Shown here: in pieces, positions 1 through 8,732 of the stretch
How positions within the stretch are numbered: the first letter of the stretch is position 1
Layout: each line of letters opens with the position of its first letter
From: Coptodactyla brooksi
Lineage: Eukaryota > Arthropoda > Insecta > Coleoptera > Scarabaeidae
DNA: 22,177 nucleotides
Assembly (NCBI GenBank): GCA_033557675.1
Contig: JAWQRM010000484.1
Location: 1-22,177 of the forward strand
Direction: 5' to 3'
Notes under the pieces: generated by a model
What the model was told of the DNA's origin: nothing
Databases searched by the model: none
The model's input: only the letters and a program-made list of their open reading frames with translations
Made by a program: the position numbers and the translations under genes

Positions 1-681
1 GACGAAGGTTTATTAGATAAACCGAAACATATGTCGAGAGTGAGATTTTAAACAATCTTGATGTGGTTAAGGTGTTTATCAACTCCAATAACTACGAGAC
101 CACAGACTTCCGTTTTTCTCATATATATTTTAATAGTCGCTTCATGTACTTTCTAATGCGTGATTACGGTCATACGCGTGATTTCATGTGTGAGTAACAC
201 CTACTATCAAAATCATAAAGGCTTATAGTGCTTTATGGGTATTGACAGTACATACACGAATATTTTTAACCTTTGCATCATTGTGCAAATATTTTCCTTG
301 GCTATCTCCTTGATATTTGTTTATGTATGTCCATGAAGTAAGAAGATTGAAATCTAATATCTGTTATGAAGTTTTTAATTACATAATTAAATCTAAATGT
401 TAACTGTCCTCGACGGCGGTATTCATTTTTCAATTAGAATCAGATAAATCAACCTCTTAATTCTACTTAAAACTGAATTGACGAAATGACCCACCAATTA
501 ACCAACAATAAAATTCCAAATGCTTGAAACCATTCGCCACGAATGTATGAGAGTTGTAATTATGTTATAGCGAAACCATTTTTGAGAGTGAAGAGATTGA
601 AGCGAGATCTTCTTATCCCGAAGTGCGCGTATGTAGTTATTTGTTACCAATTGAAGTGAAAGTAATTGAAAAATATAAATA
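1..681. other. Upstream flank / possible 5' UTR or promoter, no gene seen
   Basis: AT-rich sequence with no convincing coding frame, RNA gene or transposon domain. It precedes the first coding exon of the split host gene and probably holds its promoter, its 5' untranslated region or an upstream intron. An in-frame TAA lies at 676-678, two codons before the chosen ATG, so coding does not extend further upstream in this frame. I could not place a transcription start. Confidence 0.4.
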
Positions 682-794
682 ATGTATTACAACAAATACT
701 TGTGTCCGCCAGTTGAAGCTAAATTAAGAGAACACGGGAGCAGAAGAGTTCTCAGTTATGTAGACAGTACAGGATGTGAAATACATGGACAAAA
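682..794 (+). CDS. Host gene, coding exon 1 (unrecognised protein, N-terminus)
   Basis: The open frame begins at ATG 682, with A at -3 and an in-frame stop just upstream, and runs 37 codons plus two bases to a strong splice donor, AA|GTAAGT, at 795. The peptide starts MYYNKYLCPPVEAKLREHG and continues with an Arg/Ser-rich stretch; no domain, signal peptide or membrane segment is visible. The exon ends in phase 2. The phase fits the acceptor at 4698, 3.9 kb away, where AA plus G makes a Lys codon and the frame stays open. I do not recognise the family. The case rests on splice sites, phase agreement and the open frame across four exons. The main alternative is a chance string of signals, which the agreement of three junctions makes unlikely. 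Confidence 0.65.
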
Positions 795-968
795 GTAAGT
801 TCTTTTTGAATAGTTGTATTGCCTTGTTTAGGTTGGATAACTATGGTATATTTTATACAGAAGAAAAATTTTAAAAATTAGTAGAAGAGTGTAGAATAGA
901 ATTTTTTTATCGCGACCGTTGATTCTTTCGACGACAGTATGTTTACCAATGTATGTATACCGATAGTA
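795..968. other. Intron 1, first part: no feature recognised
   Basis: AT-rich sequence following the donor at 795. Open frames here are short and show no family signature. Confidence 0.4.
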
Positions 969-1010
969 TGTTTTTATTACTATTTGGATGGCCAAATAGT
1001 AATAAAAACA
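969..1010. repeat. Perfect inverted repeat, 19-bp arms, 4-nt loop
   Basis: Arms 969-987 and 992-1010 are exact reverse complements separated by the loop ATGG. In RNA or single-stranded DNA this folds into a strong hairpin. No terminal duplication or transposon end is recognised around it. It lies in intron 1 and belongs to a set of similar perfect hairpins across the window. Confidence 0.85.
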
Positions 1011-1934
1011 CATGTGCTTTATACCTAAAATTTAATTATTTAAATTAATTTTAGTATTAAATCAATTTTAAGTATAACATTTAACTTTATACTTAAGATT
1101 GTTAAGTAATTTAATGTTTCGGTAGTTTTAAATTCTGCTATCAAAAATAGCTGCATAAGTCTGGAAAGACATATCAGCAAAGATGAATTATATCATATCG
1201 TTGTTGAAGAAATTGGTTAAGAATAATGTGCAATTCGAAAGAAGATATTGCATCTTAAAATATGTTATTTTGTAACAGATTAATTTTTCTCATAGAAGGA
1301 ATTTTTACTTTACAAGACGGAGGAATGGAGAACGTGGGAAATCTTGTACTAAACTTATTTTGAAACTGGTCAAAATCTGAAGTCTCTTCCTCTGAAAAAC
1401 TTAATTAAATAACTGTGCATGCGCAATAATTCAAAAACTATACACTATATACCTCTACACTAGCTCTCATTCTTGCTACCACAGATTACCGAATACGGTC
1501 GAATCGTTTAGGTGTGCAATACCATAAGGAAGGTATTGCGAATGTTGACAAATCTTTCACAGGTCATTTTCGTGGACAATTGGAATTATGTATTACTCTG
1601 TATACCCCATGTAATGAATATCAGTGATTCATATTTGATTCGTACATGCTTGTCCCTGCTTCTCTTATGGTGTATCCAGCATTATGCAGAGTGCGTGTTC
1701 AGATGCTCTTCAGATTCAGTTCAGCGATAAAATGGTGGAGTATATGGGGGTACCCTCATGCATATATTACACTGTACGTACAGTATTATATTCAGCCACA
1801 GTAGTAATGGTATTTCTTCAATCTAACATGCAGTTTTTTATATGAAAATGACGGTGTTCGATTTTGTTGCACCAAATTGATACAAGAATCGGCTCGTTAT
1901 TGTCACAACCGGATTTTCATCAGCCGATAAATAA
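1011..1934. other. Intron 1 stretch without a recognisable gene
   Basis: AT-rich. A 72-codon open frame at 1512-1730 has no family resemblance that I can see. Small palindromes occur: GCAATACC near 1516 repeated inverted near 1532, and the 14-bp palindrome ACTGTACGTACAGT near 1771. Nothing else stands out. Confidence 0.4.
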
Positions 1935-2156
1935 TTAGCCACAAGTAGTCACTGACAAATGTTTAAAAGTAGAGGAAGATCTTATTGCAATAAGCTTTGT
2001 GCGCGTTGAAAATGGTATGGGATAAATCAACAATGGACTAATTATTCCTCTTTGTTTTATTTCTTGTGTGGTTATGAATTTTTGTTTTCTATTCATACTA
2101 CATAGATAATTGTACAAATATTTTATTAGACTTCCTTCTACTTCATACTTTTGCAA
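1935..2156 (-). pseudogene. Possible reverse-transcriptase fragment
   Basis: A 73-codon minus-strand frame contains NRKQKFITTQEIKQRGIISP followed by LLIYPIPF. This resembles the segment of non-LTR reverse transcriptases just before the catalytic YxDD box, where a Gln-Gly-x-x-Ser-Pro-Leu-Leu pattern is usual. Here the usual QG is degraded to QRG. No catalytic aspartates or other palm motifs can be followed on either side, so this would be a scrap only. It could be chance. Confidence 0.3.
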
Positions 2157-2339
2157 GGTTCTCCATATTTGCTGTTGGAATTTTTACAGTAAATATATGC
2201 CTTTGCCTTAACTCTGCTGTGCTTCTCGGGTCAATATAACCTGAAACTGATTTTCAGGTTCTATAACTTTGACATCTTTCATTACTTGTTTCCAGGATTT
2301 TGTGACTTTGTTTGCTGATGCGTAAAGTATTTTTAAACG

Positions 2340-3217
2340 ATGTCGTTGAATAGTGAACTACCACTGTCACACTCTCTTTGTAACAGTGATAGTTTCTACA
2401 CCATGAACGCTCAAGTTTATACGGGAAAATGTTCGGGTGAAGCACTAGAGAAAAACCAAAGATTTTTTTCTTCCAAAAAATTAGGTGAAATGCTCCTCAT
2501 TAGAAAACTTACAATGTTAGGAACGGTTAGAAAAAATAAACCCAAACTTTCCGTGATTACAATAAGTAAAGAAGCACATAATTCTACTTTTTATTTTACC
2601 AAGGATCCCACAATTGTGTCATATGTGCCTAAAAAAATAAAAACGTTATTCTCATGAGCACAATGCTCTGTGATAAGGAAGTGAGGAGCAAGGACGACAA
2701 GAAGCCACAAATGATACCAAATTATAACTCTAGTACTGCAGCATGTATTTGCAGAAGAAAAACCAATCAATGGCCTATTATTTTGTTCTACAATATACTT
2801 GATTTTAGTGCTTATAATGCATTTATGTTATGGAGAAAGTTAAATCCAGATTGGAATAAGAACGTTCTGTACAAGAAAAGACTATTTCTGGAAGAATTGT
2901 GCAAGCTAATGGTAACTCCCTATATGATGTTAGGAGAGCATAAACCTCGTACTCAACAATCTACTACCGTAATAAAAGAAATTGAAAATCAACGTGGCGA
3001 AGTAATAGTGCCATCCACATCTGGTGCAATCAGTAATAAAAGAGCAGGATGTAATATCCTGCTCTTTTATGCATCAAAATGTGACAATAAAACAAGTATA
3101 ACATGTTGTAAGTGTAATAAATATTTGTGTAAGGTTCATGTAGTGTATTATTGTCATCAGTGTAAAGATTTGGCAATAATTGGATGCATATCAGAATTTA
3201 TTCCGTCTTGTTTTTAG
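2340..3217 (+). pseudogene. piggyBac transposase remnant (DDE domain plus C-terminal zinc-binding domain)
   Basis: Two overlapping frames (2340-2657, then 2654-3217) give piggyBac transposase. The first has YTGKCSGE and KKLGEMLLIRKLTMLGTVRK; the second has CRRKTNQWPIILFYNILD, AFMLW and then a cysteine-rich tail (CCKCNKYLCKVHVVYYCHQC). A one-base frameshift falls near 2650, where SYVPKK..K should run directly into LMSTM. The N-terminal half with the first catalytic aspartate is absent. The Asp-Asn-Phe-Phe segment with the second aspartate is lost between EKNQ and FFSS. The segment with the third (usually Gly-Gly-Val-Asp) is lost between YNSSTA and ACICRRKT. The protein cannot be catalytic. The zinc-binding tail seems nearly complete apart from its start, which is overwritten by a hairpin (3036-3070). 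Confidence 0.88.
3036..3070. repeat. Perfect hairpin inside the piggyBac remnant, 15-bp arms, 5-nt loop
   Basis: Arms 3036-3050 and 3056-3070 are exact reverse complements around GTAAT. They lie in the linker between the DDE domain and the zinc-binding domain and encode SNKRAGCNILLFYASK, which looks unlike the short linker expected before the Cys-rich tail. The right arm appears to have replaced or been added to the ancestral sequence. Confidence 0.85.
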
Positions 3218-3356
3218 ATTTAATGTGTGCAATATTTTTTTATTATAATACATTTTACTTTTGTTAGTAATAAGTTGTTTGCGTTTATGTACTGTAATAA
3301 AATCACAACATATTAATTTCGAGCTATTCTTGACAGTCTTCCTGCACCTGCATACA

Positions 3357-3375
3357 TCGGGTCACTATGACCCGA
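3357..3375. repeat. Subterminal palindrome of the piggyBac element
   Basis: TCGGGTCA and TGACCCGA flank a 3-nt centre, 42 bp inside the right end. A decayed version, CGGGTCAATATAACCTGA, sits just inside the left end. Paired subterminal GGGTCA-type palindromes probably mark transposase binding; that role is inference. Confidence 0.6.
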
Positions 3376-3416
3376 AGGACTACAAGTGTATAGTAAAACA
3401 AAGGAGAACAGCAGGG

Positions 3417-3439
3417 TTAAACACTGTTTTAGTGTTTAA
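3417..3439. repeat. Small inverted repeat at the piggyBac right junction
   Basis: TTAAACACT (3417-3425) and AGTGTTTAA (3431-3439) flank GTTTT. The left arm begins with the TTAA target duplication itself, so the palindrome may be part of the original insertion site. Confidence 0.55.
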
Positions 3440-3499
3440 ATCCTGAAATACTGTCTTCCCGTCTTAGTCTGTTTTCTAGCAGTTTTTCATATAGCTTGC

Positions 3500-3546
3500 A
3501 CTGCGTGTAACCGCTTTTGAAACTTTCAAAAGCGGTTACACGCAGT
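3500..3546. repeat. 47-bp near-perfect palindrome, 23-bp arms
   Basis: Arms 3500-3522 and 3524-3546 are exact reverse complements around a single C, beginning ACTGCGTGTAACCGCTTTTG. As a hairpin the tip would be a few A and T bases around the centre. The arms are more GC-rich than their surroundings. I see no transposon ends or target duplication. It is either the product of fold-back synthesis or the collapsed core of a miniature element. Confidence 0.9.
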
Positions 3547-3629
3547 AGAAGCATTCAAGAGCAATGGTCTATATCACACTAATGGACGAGAGAAACTGCA
3601 TGTTAAGTGTTAAAAACTATCGAGAAATC

Positions 3630-3743
3630 ACAACTGAGCTTGTAGGGTTTCGTTAGCCAAGTTAACATCATTAGCAGCGATGAAAGGTAGCTAGTCATTC
3701 AACGCTCATGATGATGCTCTTGGTTAGCGAAACGGGCGTCGAC
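3630..3743 (+). ncRNA. Hammerhead-ribozyme-like relic 1 with inverted partner
   Basis: At 3709-3743 the sequence reads TGATGA, a short GCT/AGC stem, GAAAC, a 4-base loop and GUC. This order matches the minimal hammerhead of Penelope-like retroelements: CUGANGA, stem II, GAAA, a 2-bp stem III and cleavage after GUC. The first core base (C) is replaced by A at 3708 and no good stem I is seen, so it is probably inactive. A diverged reverse-complement copy (GTTTCGTTAGCCAAG then CATCATTAGC) lies at about 3648-3675, making an imperfect palindrome. No Penelope reverse transcriptase is found nearby. Confidence 0.35.
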
Positions 3744-4697
3744 AATACATTTTAACCTTAATAAAATTTACACAAAAAAATCTTCCTATTATCATTATTG
3801 CGCTGTCTATATTTTACTCATTAATGATTATGATTCAATTTTTGGAGTAGTATTCCATCTTGAGTAGAAGAGTTTTTAAGGGGGCAGTTATCAAAATTTT
3901 AGCTTGGTAAATGTGGTTAGTATTTAATTTGGTTTCGTTTGGAAAGTAGTTGATTGAACGTAAATCTTTAAGTTATTAAAAATATCTTTTATGATTGGCA
4001 TAAAATCTATTTACAATAGATTTTTAAAAACATGTTTTTATTAATTATGTTTTATAGTAATAATACTATTTTACGGTTTAAATAGTTAGGATTAATGTGG
4101 ATAATCTATAACGCAGTCACCGTTCCCCGAAATGAAACCCAGTACCTTTGTCTGAAGATATTATCTGAATAGAATTAAAAGATTGTGATCATTTTTATAG
4201 GCATTACATTTTGGATTTTACAATAAACTCATTTTTCACAGTACCTTCATTATTATCATTCGTTTTCATTTTTTGCAACGATGTGCATTAGATTCTTTTT
4301 TCAGAAATTGGTTATTTGCACTTTTCTTTTGAGTTTGTAAGTATAAGCACATTATCTTTGATTTTGTATTATAACGAAGAGACATCTAAAGCATATTTCT
4401 GCATTTTCCAGCTTCCCATTTTCACACGATTTCTTTTATTTTATTTTTTTATTTTGTTACCATCATAAAATTGCAAATAATATTAAGTTATACAATTATT
4501 TTAAATTTCTGTAACTTAAGCTATAGTTTTTATACACAAAATGTACACAAAAAGTGATGTATCGATTGAATGAACTACAAAATCCGCAACAAATAACAGC
4601 TAATGAAGCGTTGATGCTATTCGTTACTTGTGGGAAATTCGTTTGCTCTACTTTCGTAGTTTCATCGCGTAATTTTACTTCTGTTCTTTTTTTACAG
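3744..4697. other. Intron 1, last part: no gene recognised
   Basis: AT-rich with homopolymer runs. The one distinct structure is a 10-bp inverted repeat, AAAATCTATT at 4002-4011 with its complement at 4015-4024 and a 3-nt loop. A pyrimidine-rich stretch at 4683-4694 leads into the acceptor of exon 2. Confidence 0.45.
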
Positions 4698-4799
4698 GAA
4701 ACAAAGTAGCCATAGACCTCTGAACGGTGGCCCTTTGAACAGGAACGCCCTATCACCCAGACCGAATGTGAATGGATCTGGAGTCCACGATAATTTTAG
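4698..4799 (+). CDS. Host gene, coding exon 2
   Basis: A textbook acceptor (pyrimidine run, TTTACAG|G at 4697/4698) and a donor AG|GTAATT at 4800 bound a 102-base exon, open in the frame set by exon 1. It encodes KQSSHRPLNGGPLNRNALSP followed by RPNVNGSGVHDNF, a low-complexity Asn/Pro/Gly/Arg segment that is probably disordered. The exon is symmetric (phase 2 in, phase 2 out), so skipping it would keep the frame. The last two bases (AG) join G of exon 3 to make an Arg codon. The minus strand also has open frames here, but these are shadows. Confidence 0.7.
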
Positions 4800-5026
4800 G
4801 TAATTGTCTTATACTTCTAAGTTTTAGATATTTTTTTGTTCGCAGACTACAGTTGATTTCATCTTTCCCTGGTGGTCTTACTCTCATATGTGTGATGTAT
4901 GAATGCCATATTAACCAGTTAACCGCACTTGACGAATATACATGTCTCACAAAGCAACAATTATTATCTATGTCTTATCACTCTTTTAGTGCCATGTTAA
5001 CTTTATATTGCCAGTGAAAATTTGAA
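4800..5026. other. Intron 2, first part: no feature recognised
   Basis: Follows the donor of exon 2. Overlapping short frames on both strands show no family signature. Confidence 0.4.
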
Positions 5027-5063
5027 ATCAGAAGCGACAAAAGGCGTCGTTGTCGCTTCTGAT
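5027..5063. repeat. Perfect inverted repeat, 14-bp arms, 9-nt loop
   Basis: ATCAGAAGCGACAA at 5027-5040 is the exact reverse complement of 5050-5063. The right arm runs into the hammerhead-like motif at 5059, so it competes with that fold. The loop contains GGCGTCG, similar to the 3' end of a hammerhead unit, which hints that two head-to-tail units once met here. Confidence 0.8.
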
Positions 5064-5097
5064 GATGTTGACATGGTCGGCAAACCGTGCATCAAGC
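5055..5097 (+). ncRNA. Hammerhead-ribozyme-like relic 2
   Basis: The core CTGATGA is intact at 5059-5065. It is followed by a stem II of GTTGAC and GTCGGC (six pairs, two of them G-U), then CAAAC where a hammerhead needs GAAA, a small loop and ATC at 5091-5093. The 4 bases before the core (GCTT) pair with the 4 after ATC (AAGC) as stem I. Compared with a CGAAAC-GCGC-GTC consensus, the differences are mostly CG to CA or TG, as expected from decay of methylated CpG. It is probably inactive because the first G of GAAA is lost. Confidence 0.4.
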
Positions 5098-5263
5098 AAA
5101 TAACCTTTTCGGTTTTGCTGTGACAGTGGCATTGTTAAACTTTAAACCGATCTGCTAGGCATAACCACAATGCTTAGGTATACCTAATAGATCCATTGCG
5201 TCCGACGGAGTGTAAAATTAAATATTAACAATTTTGAATGTTATATAGTTTATAGGTTTATTT
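5098..5263. other. Intron 2 spacer
   Basis: Contains TTTCGGTTTTGCTGTGAC and mixed AT-rich sequence. No feature is recognised. Confidence 0.35.
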
Positions 5264-5311
5264 AAGGCAATAGTTTATTTATTAGTTGTCTAATAAATAA
5301 ACTATTGCCTT
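5264..5311. repeat. Perfect inverted repeat, 22-bp arms, 4-nt loop
   Basis: Arms 5264-5285 and 5290-5311 are exact reverse complements around TTGT; the left arm begins AAGGCAATAGTTTATTTATT. The transcript would fold into a 22-bp hairpin. No flanking target duplication is evident. Confidence 0.9.
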
Positions 5312-5617
5312 GGGATTAAATTAATTTACTGTCAAAAAAACGTTTTTGAGTTATAATTTAAAAAATATTCAAATATATCAGCTTAAAGAACGTATATAAC
5401 GTTAAACTAAGATTGACTGCTTGGTAACAATTTGTAAGTAGCATACTTTTATTTATCACAATTTTTATTTTTGTTTATTTTGTTTTGTTTGTTTCTGGTT
5501 CGAGGTGATTTTCTAACAAATGCACTTTAATGGACCTTTTTTCTAACGTAGGTCACAGTACATTTGGTTGCCACCCGTCACTATATAATTGAACGGGCAG
5601 TCTTTTTCGTCCCCTGT

Positions 5618-5670
5618 TTCTGGTGCTCTCGAAGATGCCGACTTTGTCGGAGAAACGCGCGTCGACCAGT
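5618..5670 (+). ncRNA. Hammerhead-ribozyme-like relic 3
   Basis: GAAGATGCCGACTTTGTCGG at 5631-5650 gives GA-A-GA of the core and a GCCGAC/GTCGG-type stem II. It is followed by A, GAAAC, the loop GCGC and GTC at 5661-5663, the minimal stem III and cleavage site seen in Penelope-type hammerheads. The two bases before GAAGA are TC rather than CT. Stem I survives in part: CTGGT at about 5620 can pair with ACCAG at 5665-5669. It shares orientation and the GAAAC..GTCGAC block with relic 1. Activity is doubtful. Confidence 0.45.
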
Positions 5671-6537
5671 TAATTTCTTGTTTTGGTTAAGCGGTAACCA
5701 TTGACGAATTTGCTACAAAACCAAAGGTTCCAAATTCACAATTCAGTTCCTCCAGCACCATTAAAATCTTTCTATTCGTTTGTATTTTACACTAACGAAA
5801 ACCAAGTCTGCACATACAATTCTGTCCACAGTCGTTCTTCGTGTTCTTGGTATCCGATGCCTTCAATGAATTTTTTGATTAATCTTCCTGATTATCGAGA
5901 ACGTTTTATTCCTTAACATGTGATCCTATAATTGATTTGCGAAGCACTATGTAATGGAACCATTTATAACGAGACTTTCGATTTCCTGTTCCTATCTTTT
6001 TACTTGGGGTTAGAAATAATCACATATCGCAATTTTCAATCATTCTACTTTCACGCTTTGCTCGTATATTGTAGGTGTAAAGCGTGAAAGTAAGCGCTTA
6101 TGTTGATATCCGTATCAATAGCAAGACGTTCATCTACACTGAGAACACATTAACATTGTAATTGTTAAACATGTTATAAATGAAATAGTCCCGTAATGCG
6201 TCTCCTAATTTCTTGTCAAAATTTGATATGGAACTAGTGAATTCAACAAAAGCATACAACATTAGATATTTCCTACATTAAAATATTTTGATAACAACGT
6301 TGACGAACAGAATAAACCTTTTTGTGCGTTTCAAGAACACTCTGTAAGTAATCAGTACCCACTGACGTCCGTAGTAGATGTGGCTTTGTTCACTGCGCAC
6401 TCATTTCGTTTTCTAGTATCAAGTTATATTGGATATAGTGTACATCTGAATATTCATCATAAGAATTTGAATTCTCCGATGTACAGATGTACTGCACAAA
6501 TTCACATGTAGTTAGCAGACTATCAGTTAGCCCTATT
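5671..6537. other. Intron 2 stretch without a recognisable gene
   Basis: A 71-codon frame at 5701-5916 is proline- and serine-containing but matches nothing I know. Two inverted repeats lie here: 6046-6092 (see its own entry), and GTACATCTG at 6440-6448 with its complement at 6484-6492. Confidence 0.4.
6046..6092. repeat. Perfect inverted repeat, 14-bp arms, 19-nt loop
   Basis: TACTTTCACGCTTT at 6046-6059 is the exact reverse complement of 6079-6092. It resembles the other perfect hairpins in the window but has a longer loop. Confidence 0.8.
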
Positions 6538-6541
6538 TAAC

Positions 6542-8732
6542 CTTCGTAGGATGGGCTATCAAGCGTTTGCAAAAAAGACAGACTGGGGTCTTTTTCTCAA
6601 ATTCCACACAAATAATAACTAGTAACAAATAGTAACTAAGTAACTACATAGTATTTCTACAATTTTTACAAACTGTTTCCGATGTTGAGTGTTCTAAACA
6701 TACGAATTTGTTACACTTGAAACATGTTTTTCTGGATTTTCTGATTTCCTCTTTGACACATGTAGCAGCGCCCCCTGGTGTTATTTTATTGATCAACTCT
6801 GTATTGTGTGGGACGTTTCTTACTCAGCTGAATGTATTTATTATTATTTTGTCGGAAAACGTTCTTCTTTATGAGTGCTTTACCTAACGTCAAGATAAAC
6901 AGTTTACCTTTATCTACGCTGTTCTCGTTCCAATGGGGATTTTTAGCAACCATAATTTATAAGAATTTATATCCGCTATATCTGCAAGATGAGAAAATAT
7001 TACCATTGGCCACCGATTTGTCTTTCTCTGCACAGAATATTCTTTGGCTAATTTATCTGTGGTACCGACAGTCATTTTATCATCAGTATGCTCAGTTGAA
7101 AGCAAGATGACGGTAGCTTTGTCTTTCGAAACGTCAGGCACTAGGGTTCTATTTTTTTCTAAAAGCAAACATTCTTGAAAATTTCTTCTTATACGGTGCT
7201 GGCAAAATTTCTTTGGGAATATGTGTTTAATATTTTTCTCCCATAATTTGTCGGCAAGCTCTAAATTCGTAAAAACATTGTCGACCGTTATACTATATTC
7301 ACCTCCTAAATGCTCCGCCATATCTAGGACCACTCTTTCATCTCTTTGACCTTTTTCTAGTTTGTTATATTGTTTTCCTAACCATAAATAGATACAGAAG
7401 TTAAGTATATTGTTTTTTCTATTTACCGTTCCGAAAAACTTACACAAATCAACTTGCATATTTGCAATGTAAAAAGTACTACAGTCTACATATTTTTATA
7501 CCCATAGAAGTTCATATTTTTATACCTTTTCTTATCAGATTTGTTCTTCATGTAAACTCGAAATGGAGCCTTACCCTTATTATCAGATGCTTATCTACAC
7601 ACAAGTAGTTGCCTAGATTGAGGGATGTTTTACAATTTGAAACGATAATGTCAGAAATATCTCATATTGGAGTTAACTTATCTGTAGCTTTTCGTTCCTG
7701 CCTGGTTTCAAGGTTATCAAAGCGCAGAAACGAAATAATTTGCTTGAATCCATCTCTTGACAATGCAGCAGGTATTATAGAGCGACAGTAAGAAGTATCT
7801 TGACACCAAAGCATATCGACAGCCTCTTTAGAACTGTGAAGAACGCTAAGTATACACGTTAACAACTACACACGTTATAACAGTCGGACATAAGTTTCAA
7901 TTTCTGTAGAGTCAACAGGTAAATAGTTTTCAGTTCTATCTGGATTTTCATTATTCCATTTGTTATAAAATGCTTGTGCTTTTCTGTTTGTTTCGGTTAC
8001 AATTACGTTCAGAAAAATAGTACCATTCATACTTGAAATATCAGCACTGTAGTATGAAAGCCCTAAGGCACGGCTCCGAATATTGGCTTTTGGACGCCTA
8101 ACCTTCGTATTTTGTGGAGCTTTTGACTATTCTGTTCTATCTTTGGTTACATACTTTGGAAATTGTTGGTTCCGTTTCTTCCACGGTTTCTTCTATGTTT
8201 TAGTCGGCAAATATTATGTTGTTTTCTTGGTCTGTTTCTGGCAGGGTATCCTCATCCTCCAAATCACTCGCTATTTCCTCATTGACAACGCTATCAAACT
8301 CGGTATCATCACTTTCAGTCATACGGTGCAACTCTTCATCAGTAATCCAATTTCTATTCCGAAATAAAAAGGCACTCAAATTCAAAATGTGGACTTTACA
8401 GACTGTAACTGGTGACTACATACGAAACAGTTATAATCTCTAAACTAAGCCGTAGCACGGGGAATCCCGCTCGCACTGGGAATATATGGGAATTCTCAAC
8501 TTTATTAATTGACAAACTGGAATTAATTTTAACTGACGTAGGATGGATCGGGGTCTGGAGAGACCTCCGATGAAAACGATAAAAGCCAATTTCTAGATAT
8601 TAGACATTCTAGTAGTAAAAGGTATAATATGAATCTAGATGGGAAATCAACGCTTAGGTTGTTGAATTTGCAAGGATGTAGCGAAAAATCTTGTCTTGGG
8701 GTATTAGCAGACCCCGGAGCGTCCTATGAAGG
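6542..8732 (-). mobile_element. piggyBac-family element, near full length, decayed, second family
   Basis: The left end begins CCTTCGTAGGATGGGC right after TTAA (6538-6541). The right end, read inward on the minus strand, begins CCTTCATAGGACGCTCC after CTAA (8733-8736), a one-base-decayed TTAA. GGGGTCT motifs lie inside both ends. The ~2.2-kb length suits a full element, and its transposase is on the minus strand. The ends differ from those of the element at 2212, so this is a separate family. An additional inward-type end copy at 8533 makes the true right border uncertain (alternative border near 8529). Confidence 0.7.
6650..8385 (-). pseudogene. piggyBac transposase pseudogene (near complete, catalytic mutation)
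   Basis: Read on the minus strand, the order is conserved. It starts with an acidic N-terminus (8385-8200, MTESDDTEFDSVVNEEIASD). Next comes the pre-catalytic helix region with ISFLRFDNLETRQERKATDK (7720-7660). The first catalytic Asp is in CVDKHL (codon 7593-7595) and the second in SITVDNVFTNLELA (codon 7280-7282). Then come VQRKTNRWPMVIF and a Cys-rich zinc-binding tail (about 6766-6653, TCFKCNKFVCLEHST). Frameshifts and stops separate the pieces. The third catalytic Asp, normally in a Val-Asp-x-x-Asp-Lys context, reads VGTTDK at 7064-7066, a GAT-to-GGT type change, so the enzyme is dead irrespective of the frameshifts. Confidence 0.87.

Larger units (their letters stand above)
2212..3416 (+). 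mobile_element. piggyBac-family element, internally deleted, both ends present
   Basis: The element is bounded by TTAA at 2208-2211 and TTAA at 3417-3420, the target duplication typical of piggyBac. The left end starts CTCTGCTGTGCTTC; the right end read inward on the minus strand starts CCCTGCTGTTCTCC, giving an imperfect terminal inverted repeat of about 14 bp. Inside each end lies a GGGTCA/TGACCC-type palindrome, perfect at 3357-3375 and decayed near 2225-2242. At about 1.2 kb it is roughly half the length of an autonomous element. The first ~115 bp closely match the start of the copy at 21360, so both belong to one family. It sits in intron 1 of the host gene, in the sense orientation. Confidence 0.88.

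Noticed and set aside
828..1013. 61-codon minus-strand frame
   Set aside because: Overlaps the perfect hairpin, is AT-driven in composition and has no family features.
1512..1730. 72-codon plus-strand frame with a hydrophobic middle
   Set aside because: No start context, no splice signals in a fitting phase and no recognisable domain.
4496..5017. Overlapping frames of 65-86 codons on both strands
   Set aside because: They are shadows around exon 2; the plus-strand frame starting at 4772 is out of frame with the spliced gene and crosses its donor.
5264..5311. Calling the 22-bp hairpin a microRNA precursor
   Set aside because: The stem is perfectly paired with a 4-nt loop and is too short for a typical precursor; no conserved mature sequence is recognised.
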